Positions 7,249 to 13,105 of a DNA stretch of 16,665 nt are shown piece by piece. The DNA comes from Clostridiaceae bacterium (lineage in GTDB: Bacteria > Bacillota_A > Clostridia > Clostridiales > Clostridiaceae). A program made the position numbers and the translations under genes. The notes beneath the pieces are model-generated. The model searched no databases. It saw only the letters and a program-made list of their open reading frames with translations, and was not told the origin of the DNA. Position 1 is the stretch's first letter, and every line of letters begins with the position of its first letter. The stretch covers positions 1 through 16,665 of the forward strand of contig JAQSXU010000077.1 of assembly GCA_029256485.1 (NCBI GenBank). The letters run 5' to 3'.

Positions 7249-8079
7249 TTACCCTTGTACCAAATAAAATATCATGGCAGAAACAAGTATCAATGCGGTC
7301 AAGTAAACCATAGAAGTGCTTAATTTAATTTTGTCCTCATTAGAATTTTCCACTTCAACTGTGCTTTTATTAGAAATTATTTTATATGTCACTAACCCAA
7401 TAATAATTAAAACTAAACTTAATAAATGTGAGATTGAAAATGGCCCCCATATTACCGGATTTATTCTAAAGAATTCAACAATACCTCTAATAACAGCAAA
7501 TGCTATTATATATATTACAAATAGTTCTCCCTGAAATTTTTTCTTATAACTTCTTCTCCATAATAAAATAAACAAAATATAGTCTAAAACAAATTCATAT
7601 ACCTGCGCTGGATGTAATATTTGTTCATTATAATTAATACCCCAAGGCATAATATTTACCATAGCTTTACCAAATACATCACAGCCAACTCTCCCAATAC
7701 CCTGAGCTAATGGCAAGGCCATGGCAGTAATATCCGCAAGTTTAAAGAATGGGATTTTACTTTTAACTGAATAAATATATCCGGCTAAAATTGCTAAAAT
7801 TATACCTCCATGGATTGAGAATCCCCCTTCACTTATCTTAATAATATCTAAAGGATTTTTAAAATAAAATGATGGATTATAAAACAGTATATAGAATAAT
7901 CTGGCGCCTATTACTCCTGATATGACAATTATAGTAATGAAATTAATCATAGAATCTTCACTGATTTTTCTTTTTTCTGCTTGTTTTATTGCAAACATAC
8001 TGCCTGCAATTATACCTACAGCTATCATTAACCCAAAAAAATAAATATGAATTGATCCAATACTAAATAGCTCTTTCAT
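7249..8079 (-). CDS. Lgt-like prolipoprotein diacylglyceryl transferase family protein (divergent paralogue)
   Basis: This 276-residue polytopic membrane protein is of the Lgt family, whose standard member transfers diacylglycerol to lipobox cysteines. Conserved parts are H90-G-G (SIHGG), GIGR130VGC133DVFGKAM, HPAQVYEF (H156 onward) and VIRGIVEFFR. In E. coli Lgt the motif reads R143-I-G-N146; here the Asn position is Cys (C133), so activity on ordinary prolipoproteins is uncertain. An extra C-terminal helix is present. It starts 17 nt before the kinase gene ends, with GGAGGA about 9 nt before its ATG, so the two are translationally coupled. Lgt-like genes linked to metal-resistance genes are seen elsewhere. 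Here it could modify a lipoprotein made under copper stress, but no clear lipoprotein gene is in the window. Confidence 0.8.
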   Translation of the reverse strand: MKELFSIGSIHIYFFGLMIAVGIIAGSMFAIKQAEKRKISEDSMINFITIIVISGVIGARLFYILFYNPSFYFKNPLDIIKISEGGFSIHGGIILAILAGYIYSVKSKIPFFKLADITAMALPLAQGIGRVGCDVFGKAMVNIMPWGINYNEQILHPAQVYEFVLDYILFILLWRRSYKKKFQGELFVIYIIAFAVIRGIVEFFRINPVIWGPFSISHLLSLVLIIIGLVTYKIISNKSTVEVENSNEDKIKLSTSMVYLTALILVSAMIFYLVQG

Positions 8080-8902
8080 TTGTCTGCTTCCTCCAATTAC
8101 TTATTTGTTTATTCTTAATGAAGTAAACCTTGAAAGTGGTTCCTTCACCTTCCTTACTTTCCACATTTATATTGGCAGAATGAAATTGTAATATATTTTT
8201 AACAATAGTTAGTCCTAAACCGCTGCCTGCTATTTCGTGTCTGCTTTTATCACCTCTGTAAAGTCTTTCAAAAATGTATGGCAAATCTTCTTTTTTAATT
8301 CCAATACCATTATCTTTAATCTTCACTATAACCTGCTCTTCACTGCCCATTAGGCTTACATGTATTTCGCCCTGCTTTTCTGTGAATTTTACTGCATTTG
8401 AAATCAGATTTATAAATACTTGTTTTAATTTATCTCTATCTTCCCTTACTACATACCCTTGTCTGGAACGGGCATAAAAATCAATTTTAATATTTTTATT
8501 TTTTGCTGAAATATAGAAATCCCTGCATATGGCTTGTACCATTTTATCTAACTCTATATTTTCAAAATTAAGTTCTACACTCTCTGATTCAAATTCTTTT
8601 AAAGCATTTAAATTATTTAGTAAACGGGCAAATCTTACCACTTCTTCATTTAGGTAATTTAATCTTTCTGGTGAAGCTGGAAAAATTCCGTCTATCATTG
8701 CCTCTAAGTTATTTTGCAGTATATTCAAAGGCGTTCTTATTTCATGGGATATATCCGAAACCAATCTCTTTCTAAGCATATCTTGATATTTTAATTTTTC
8801 AGCTAGTACATTTATGCTAGTCCTAAGATCTTCTAGTTCTTCTATGTTACTCTTTGAACTTGATTTTGTATCAAAATTCCCTTTTGAAAGGTTCTCTGAC
8901 AT
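8063..8902 (-). CDS. Histidine kinase, cytoplasmic core only (5'-disrupted gene)
   Basis: The 279 residues hold the end of a HAMP domain (1-40), the phosphoacceptor helix with H53 (SDISHEIRTPLN), and the ATP-binding domain. The latter has the N box (INLISNAVKFT, N165/N169), DNGIG (197-201), FERLYR (211-216) and GSGLGL (226-231). The kinase core is intact. Reading back from the ATG, the frame stays open through the rest of the HAMP domain and a membrane helix (TLVVIVVISLYFS) to a TGA at 8990-8992. The proper N-terminus is found in another frame at 8953-9132. The extracytoplasmic sensor and frame continuity are therefore lost. However, AAAGGAGGT lies 7 nt before this ATG, so a soluble kinase could be made. 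Its natural partner is the response regulator immediately upstream. Confidence 0.8.
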   Translation of the reverse strand: MSENLSKGNFDTKSSSKSNIEELEDLRTSINVLAEKLKYQDMLRKRLVSDISHEIRTPLNILQNNLEAMIDGIFPASPERLNYLNEEVVRFARLLNNLNALKEFESESVELNFENIELDKMVQAICRDFYISAKNKNIKIDFYARSRQGYVVREDRDKLKQVFINLISNAVKFTEKQGEIHVSLMGSEEQVIVKIKDNGIGIKKEDLPYIFERLYRGDKSRHEIAGSGLGLTIVKNILQFHSANINVESKEGEGTTFKVYFIKNKQISNWRKQTNERAI

Positions 8903-8909
8903 ATCGGCT

Positions 8910-8918
8910 ACCTCCTTT
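8910..8918 (-). promoter_or_regulatory. Perfect internal ribosome binding site in the HAMP coding region
   Basis: On the minus strand AAAGGAGGT is followed after 7 nt by the ATG at 8900-8902. It is encoded by the codons for K-E-V of the HAMP segment PIKEVADMSE, so it may be a coincidence of codon choice. In the present disrupted gene it would allow translation of the kinase core without the lost N-terminus. Confidence 0.55.
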
Positions 8919-8952
8919 ATTGGAATAGAAAACTGCTTTGAGAAATAAAGGC

Positions 8953-9132
8953 TTATAACAACAATAACAACAAGGGTGATACAATTCTCTCATTTCTTGT
9001 ATTTTGAGTATCTAATACATATTTATTGAATTTATTATTTATAGTCACATTCACAAATAGTGTAATTAATAGTATTGCCGCAATTGAACAGCATTCAAAT
9101 AAAACGCTTAATCTTTTTCTGATTGTTTGCAC
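8953..9132 (-). pseudogene. N-terminal fragment of the histidine kinase, cut off by a deletion/frameshift
   Basis: A GTG at 9130-9132 shares one base with the TAG of the response regulator and opens a frame of 59 codons to a TAA at 8953-8955. It begins VQTIRKRLSVLFECCSIAAI and continues with a membrane helix and a juxtamembrane helix ending QNTRNERIV, a typical sensor-kinase N-terminus. After NERIV the frame runs into what is really the second membrane helix in the wrong frame. Joined to the downstream core, the gene would encode only about 356 residues; comparable kinases have about 450-480, so roughly 100 residues of the external sensor are missing. Confidence 0.75.
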
Positions 9133-9818
9133 TAATTTTCACCGCCAAATTTGTAACCTACTTTCACAACCGTTACAATGTATTTTGGATTTTTTGTATC
9201 TTGTTCGATCTTCTTACGTATATTTTTTATATGTACATCAATAGTTCTATCAAAGCCATCAAAGTCATGGCTAAATATTTTACTTATCAGCTGTTCTCTG
9301 GATAGTACTTTGCCCTTATTTACAGCAAGTGTATATAATATATCAAATTCATTTGGAGTAAATAGTACTTCCTCTCCATTTATTTTTACGGATCTTTTAT
9401 CATAGTCCATAAATAGCCTTCCATCATCAAAAACAAAATTTGAACTTTCATTGTCTTTAAATAATCTTCTAAATAATACGTTAACCCTTGCCGTTAATTC
9501 TCTCGGACTAAATGGTTTTACCAAATAATCATCAGCACCAATATTTAACCCCTCTATTTTTTCGTTCAAAGTCCCCTTTGCAGTAAGCATAAATATATGT
9601 ACATCAGAAGTTTCTCTGATTATTTTACATATTTCTTCACCACTGATATCTGGCAGCATTAGGTCAAGTATTATTAGTTTAAAATCTATAGTCTTGAACA
9701 TTTCAATTCCCTTTTCTCCATGTGTAGTGCAATAAACCTGATATCCTTCTTTTTCTAAGTATGCTTTTAAAACCTCTGATACTTTTTCCTCATCTTCAAT
9801 TATTAAAATTTTATACAC
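9132..9818 (-). CDS. OmpR/PhoB-family response regulator
   Basis: This 228-residue two-domain regulator has a receiver domain (1-115) with the acidic pocket D9/E10, phosphoacceptor D52 (LIILDLMLP), T79 and K101 (LVKPF). A winged-helix DNA-binding domain follows (about 125-228: FTPNEFDILYTLAVNKGKV, then RTIDVHIKNIRKKI and VKVGYKFGG). It is intact. The start is GTG at 9816-9818, with GGAAG about 9 nt upstream; a nearby ATG is out of frame and stops at once. It overlaps the kinase GTG by one base and stands first in the group that leads into the Lgt-like and copper genes. Its signal is unknown; copper or envelope stress are inferences from context. Candidate target repeats are at 7170-7188 and 10375-10393. 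Confidence 0.93.
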   Translation of the reverse strand: MYKILIIEDEEKVSEVLKAYLEKEGYQVYCTTHGEKGIEMFKTIDFKLIILDLMLPDISGEEICKIIRETSDVHIFMLTAKGTLNEKIEGLNIGADDYLVKPFSPRELTARVNVLFRRLFKDNESSNFVFDDGRLFMDYDKRSVKINGEEVLFTPNEFDILYTLAVNKGKVLSREQLISKIFSHDFDGFDRTIDVHIKNIRKKIEQDTKNPKYIVTVVKVGYKFGGEN

Positions 9819-9867
9819 TATTCATCACTTCCTAAATTATATTTAATATTTACATTAAAAATAATAT

Positions 9868-10191
9868 TTATATCTTAAACTTCTGCACTAGACCTTTTAA
9901 CTCCTCATTCCCTTGCTTTTATTTATATATATTTTTAGAAATATCAATAGCCCTAAACCCTTTATTCTTTATTTCAGCTGCAGAAATTTCTTCACTGGAA
10001 CTGCTCATATTATTTGAACTTGAAATCATTGCAGATATTAAATTGCCAGTATTTTCAGCTGCTTTATTTAGAGTCTATGTAGAATTATTTGCTTTATTAG
10101 CTTGTTCCGCTTCTTTTAAATTTAAATTTATAAGTTTGTTGATGCTGTCAAAGGTTTTTTGTCTTGCTTCTAGCACCATATCAAAAGACAT
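9868..10191 (-). pseudogene. Relic of a methyl-accepting chemotaxis receptor-like gene
   Basis: A minus-strand frame begins at ATG 10189-10191, with GAGGA about 8 nt upstream, and continues in one frame to a TAA at 9868-9870. It is broken by TAG at 10075-10077 and TAA at 9919-9921. The translation has a coiled-coil start (MSFDMVLEARQKTFDSINKL). It then has ENTGNLISAMISSSNNMSSS followed by EEISAAE, and ends NEELKGLVQKFKI. The middle and final parts look like the C-terminal end of chemotaxis receptors, but the conserved signalling tip is missing. The start also resembles phasin-like coiled coils. With two stops it is very likely dead. It lies 49 nt upstream of the response regulator on the same strand. 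Confidence 0.6.
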
Positions 10192-10374
10192 CTGAGTTTC
10201 CTCATTTTTATTTGTACTCCCCCACAATTATATATTTAGTAAAATTCCTCCATGTCTATAAACATAATTGAGATTTAATTTAGATTACCAGGCTGTTTTA
10301 TAACTTCATATACATTGTAACTAGAAGTTGTGAAGGAATTATGTAAGACGGAATTAAATAAAAAATATATGATG

Positions 10375-10393
10375 TCTCCATATTTTCTCCATA
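10375..10393 (+). promoter_or_regulatory. Direct repeat TCTCCATA-N3-TCTCCATA, candidate activator site
   Basis: Two exact copies start at 10375 and 10386, an 11-bp offset, and end 14 nt before the -35 hexamer of the SHOCT promoter. That is the classical position for an OmpR-type activator. The element matches the one at 7170-7188 at seven of eight positions in each half, with the same 3-nt spacer length, and in both cases reads TCTYCATA in the direction of transcription. Confidence 0.5.
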
Positions 10394-10407
10394 ATTGAGT
10401 ATTACAA

Positions 10408-10437
10408 TTTACATATAAGTTAATTGATATATATAAA
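10408..10437 (+). promoter_or_regulatory. Sigma-A-type promoter of the SHOCT gene
   Basis: TTTACA (10408-10413) and TATAAA (10432-10437) are spaced by 18 nt, each one base from consensus. Transcription would start near 10444, leaving a leader of about 58 nt. A TTGAAA/AATAAT pair further down was rejected because it would start transcription inside the ribosome binding site. Confidence 0.5.
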
Positions 10438-10501
10438 TAATTAGGATGGACAACTTGAAACGGTTATTTCAAAACACAAATAATAGAAAGGATTGATAAA
10501 T

Positions 10502-10729
10502 ATGATGGGTTATGGATACGGTATGCTGGGAGGATTTGGTATGATTATTCCATTAATATTAATAGGATTGGCAATATATGCAGCAGTCAGTTTGTCACAA
10601 AGCGGCCATAAAAATTATAGTAATTCAAGAGGTGGAAATGATGCAATGGATATATTGAATCAAAGATATGCAAATGGAGAAATTTCAGAAGTAGAATATA
10701 GTAAAAAGAAGAAAATGTTAAGAGATTAA
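10502..10729 (+). CDS. Small membrane protein with C-terminal SHOCT domain
   Basis: This 75-residue protein begins with a Met/Gly/Tyr-rich patch (MMGYGYGMLGGFGM), followed by one transmembrane helix (about 14-32). The C-terminal SHOCT domain (about 47-74) reads DAMDILNQRYANGEISEVEY. SHOCT domains are short modules usually at the end of small membrane proteins; their job is not firmly known. The Met/Gly/Tyr patch suggests metal binding, and the cupredoxin linker carries a similar GYGMMGG. The start is ATG at 10502, about 9 nt after GAAAGGA; the in-frame TTG at 10493 is too close to that site. The next gene's ATG follows directly after its stop codon. Confidence 0.85.
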   Translation: MMGYGYGMLGGFGMIIPLILIGLAIYAAVSLSQSGHKNYSNSRGGNDAMDILNQRYANGEISEVEYSKKKKMLRD

Positions 10730-11167
10730 ATGGACGATACAGAGAAGATTAGAAGAAGATATGACAGGGCTTCAAAGTTGTATGATTTACTTGGACAGCC
10801 AATGGAAGCCATGTCTCTAAAAAAGTGGAGACTGGAAGCTACTAAAGATTTAAAAGGAAAGGTTTTAGAAATAGGGGTGGGAACAGGCAAGAATATACCA
10901 TATTATCCCCATGGCGTAAACATAACAGCAATTGATTTTAGTTATAAGATGCTTACTATGGCAAGAGAAAAGGCAAAAAAGTTTAATAAACCAATAGAAC
11001 TAATTCAAATGGATGCACAGAATATGGACTTTGCCGATAATACATTTGATATGGTATTTACTACTTGTGTGTTCTGCTCTGTACCTGACCCTGTAAAAGG
11101 ATTAAAGGAAATAAGGCGTGTATGTAAACCTAATGGGAAAATAAACACAGGGAGGAAATATTATTAA
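10730..11167 (+). CDS. Class I SAM-dependent methyltransferase, C-terminally truncated
   Basis: The 145 residues contain the SAM-binding motif LEIGVGTG (46-53), acidic D69 after the second strand, MDAQNMDF (94-101) and the FDMVFTTCVFCSVPDPVKGL strand region, as in UbiE/COQ5-type small-molecule methyltransferases. At residue 138 the typical sequence ends (RRVCKPNGKI) and a short unrelated tail follows. Family members run to about 200-210 residues. In the next frame, 11154-11222 reads NIIKNKIMDMIKI and soon stops; this resembles the IMDM segment that normally follows. The gene therefore suffered a deletion plus frameshift, and the encoded enzyme is probably inactive. It begins immediately after the SHOCT stop codon, so the two are cotranscribed. 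Confidence 0.75.
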   Translation: MDDTEKIRRRYDRASKLYDLLGQPMEAMSLKKWRLEATKDLKGKVLEIGVGTGKNIPYYPHGVNITAIDFSYKMLTMAREKAKKFNKPIELIQMDAQNMDFADNTFDMVFTTCVFCSVPDPVKGLKEIRRVCKPNGKINTGRKYY

Positions 11168-11221
11168 GAACAAAATAATGGATATGATAAAAATCATGAG
11201 CAACAATGGTTTTAATTTCTA

Positions 11222-11335
11222 AAAGGCTATGTCCCGACTAAATGTTTGACATTGATGCATCTCCTTGTATGTAATATTAAACATTTAGTAACATTAGTCC
11301 CCATTGCACATATATTACTAGTGAGACAAGCCTTT
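11222..11335. other. 114-nt structured element: three-way junction or MITE-like repeat
   Basis: Three helices can form with very short joiners. P1 pairs 11222-11233 with 11325-11335 (one bulged A). P2 pairs 11237-11247 with 11279-11289 (11 perfect pairs). P3 pairs 11292-11298 with 11317-11323 (7 pairs, one G-U). Joiners are CCG, AA and A. The P2 and P3 loops both contain TGCA, which could allow a small kissing contact. It ends 23 nt before the ATG of the propeller gene. Alternatively the ends (AAAGGCT-TGTC type) are terminal inverted repeats of a miniature mobile element flanked by TAA. No known riboswitch core was recognised. Confidence 0.5.
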
Positions 11336-11358
11336 AAATAACTAAGGGAGGGACTGAA

Positions 11359-12906
11359 ATGCGTAATTTTCAAAATTTAACCCAAGTAAATGGGTTTGAT
11401 TATAATAATCTTAATAATGCGAGACAGAATAACTATGCATGGTCTATGAGTGAGTTAGGAGATTTTATTTATGTAGGCACCGGAAGAAATATACTGCTAA
11501 ATGTTATCAAGTCTATTAATGAGAGAACTCAAATTCCCGCACTAGTAAATCCGGGCCCTGTTGATAACCTGGCTGAAATATGGAGATATAAAAAGGATGG
11601 AACTCTTCCATGGGAAGAAGTCTTTAAAGCTTCAGGTGACTCCGGCATTTTCGGTTTCAGGTTTATGATCCAGCACAGGCCTTTTGGAGGCAGTCCCTGC
11701 ATTTATGCTGCAGCCTATGGGTCAAAAGTGCAGATATTAAAAACCACTAACGGTGTTAATTGGTTTACACTGCAGGATAACGTTTTGCAGGGTACTTCCT
11801 CAAGAGCAATGGTAATACAAAAGGGGAAAATATATTTAGCTACTATAAATGAATTAACTTCAGGTTCAAATCAAAATCCACTGTTATATAGCAGTAAGGA
11901 TCCTGAATTTTATCCATGGGAGCTTGTTACAGACTATAGTTCAGATGGCTTTGACCCTGACAAGAACCCAAAAGGCGCTATAAGTAATATGGAAGTATTT
12001 AATAATAGGATTTATGTTGCTACAAGTAATTCGGATGGTGTTCAAGTTTGGAGAACAAATGGAGCGGAACCAAAATTGAATGACTGGACACTTATAGTGG
12101 ATAAAGGATTTGGAGATTCTGCAAATAAATACTCTTTAAGCATTGGTGTATTTAAAGATTATCTTTACGTAAGCGGAACAAAGCAATTGCCATTAGCTTG
12201 GTTAATTCCTATGGGCTGCGATATTATAAGAATTGATAAATATGATAACTGGCAGCTCATTGTAGGCGGAAATCCATTAATACCTTTAACTCCGTCAGAT
12301 AGGGAGAAACGCAAAAGTTTATCTGGCCTTGGGTCAGGGTTTAACAACCCCTTCAATGTGTATGCCTGGCAGATACAGGAGTACAAGGATAGGCTGCTCA
12401 TAAGTACTTTTGATGATTCAAGCAATATGGAAGTAATACTGGATACCCTTTTAGCAAACAGATCTGCTTTAGAGAGGCAGATAAGTGCAGAAACAACAAA
12501 TATATTAATAAAAATTTACAGGAATGTGGTAAAAATACTGAGAGCAATTAAATATCCTATTGGATTTGATTTGTATATGTCTTATGACGGGGTTCATTTC
12601 AGTTCTGTGGTGCTGAAGGGGCTTTGGAATCCACACAACTATGGCGGAAGGATACTCTATGTTGATGGCCGTAACGAATTATACATTGGAACGGCTAACC
12701 CATTCCAGGGCTGTGAAGTTTGGAAAGCAAATGATATTGAAAATTATAATTTAAGATCATATGATGAAAACCACTATAGAAGCTTATGGAAGGCAAGAGA
12801 ACTAATAAATGAAAACTACAGTATTATTAGTGACAATATGCCGGCTATCCTTAAATTTTTACAAAAAGAGCATTATCATATATTTATTAATGATGATAAA
12901 CAGTAG
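11359..12906 (+). CDS. Cytosolic beta-propeller-like protein of unknown function
   Basis: I do not recognise this 515-residue protein by name. It has no signal peptide or membrane helix. It contains seven similar beta-strand motifs: GDFIYVGTG (34-42), CIYAAAYG (114-121), GKIYLATI (156-163), NRIYVATS (216-223), DYLYVSGT (267-274), DRLLIST (344-350) and ELYIGTAN (440-447). Several are followed by a V-W-[RK]-x-N type strand (VQVWRTNG, CEVWKAND). This fits a seven-bladed propeller. A helical insertion lies at about 356-399, and the C-terminus (from about 460) is helical. The AGGGAGGG ribosome binding site lies about 6 nt before the ATG. It stands alone between the structured element and a strong terminator. 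No catalytic residues can be named; protein or carbohydrate binding are the usual roles of such folds. Confidence 0.7.
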   Translation: MRNFQNLTQVNGFDYNNLNNARQNNYAWSMSELGDFIYVGTGRNILLNVIKSINERTQIPALVNPGPVDNLAEIWRYKKDGTLPWEEVFKASGDSGIFGFRFMIQHRPFGGSPCIYAAAYGSKVQILKTTNGVNWFTLQDNVLQGTSSRAMVIQKGKIYLATINELTSGSNQNPLLYSSKDPEFYPWELVTDYSSDGFDPDKNPKGAISNMEVFNNRIYVATSNSDGVQVWRTNGAEPKLNDWTLIVDKGFGDSANKYSLSIGVFKDYLYVSGTKQLPLAWLIPMGCDIIRIDKYDNWQLIVGGNPLIPLTPSDREKRKSLSGLGSGFNNPFNVYAWQIQEYKDRLLISTFDDSSNMEVILDTLLANRSALERQISAETTNILIKIYRNVVKILRAIKYPIGFDLYMSYDGVHFSSVVLKGLWNPHNYGGRILYVDGRNELYIGTANPFQGCEVWKANDIENYNLRSYDENHYRSLWKARELINENYSIISDNMPAILKFLQKEHYHIFINDDKQ

Positions 12907-12930
12907 AGATACACTTTTGTTTACTATACC

Positions 12931-12970
12931 AAAAAAGCTATCAGAAATACTCCGATAGCTTTTTATTTTT
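12931..12970 (+). terminator. Strong intrinsic terminator after the propeller gene
   Basis: AAAAAAGCTATC (12931-12942) pairs with GATAGCTTTTT (12954-12964) around an 11-nt loop, which can add two more pairs. A T-rich run (TTTTTATTTTTT) follows. It lies 24 nt after the propeller stop codon. The leftward transporter relic ends inside this hairpin, so it may once have served both directions. Confidence 0.8.
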
Positions 12971-13099
12971 TCCTTTGCTAATGCTAAATAAAATAACTGC
13001 AGAGACCAATATAATTCCTGCACACCATATGGATTTAACTCCAATAATTAATGTTAACAGACCTCCTATAAAACCTCCTGATATAAATGGAACCCCCTC
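12941..13099 (-). pseudogene. 3' remnant of a membrane transporter (MFS-like)
   Basis: A minus-strand frame runs from after a TAA (13100-13102) to a TGA at 12941-12943 and encodes about 52 residues: PFISGGFIGGLLTLIIGVKS, then IWCAGIILVSAVILFSI and a basic end. This is the pattern of the last two transmembrane helices and the basic tail of a major-facilitator-type transporter. There is no start codon or ribosome binding site at its head, and the rest of the gene is missing. It lies directly downstream of the acylase gene on the same strand, so the deletion removed DNA between them. Confidence 0.6.
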
Positions 13100-13105
13100 T
13101 TATGC

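Larger units (their letters stand above)
10192..10501. other. 310-nt intergenic region holding the SHOCT-gene promoter
   Basis: No gene is visible on either strand here. It separates the leftward chemotaxis relic and two-component genes from the rightward SHOCT gene. It contains the tandem TCTCCATA repeat (10375-10393) and a good promoter (10408-10437). The part from 10192 to 10370 shows nothing I can name. Confidence 0.6.

Noticed and set aside
10455..10484. TTGAAA-18-AATAAT as the SHOCT promoter
   Set aside because: Transcription would begin in the ribosome binding site. The pair at 10408-10437 leaves a sensible leader.
11222..11335. Transposase fragment on the minus strand, suggested by an AAGGAGAT-ATG-like stretch
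   Set aside because: The frames stop after a few codons and show no transposase motif.
12859..13044. Minus-strand open frame of 61 codons across the propeller gene end and terminator
   Set aside because: It covers the terminator and the end of a real gene in antisense. The transporter-like frame at 12941-13099 explains part of this region better.
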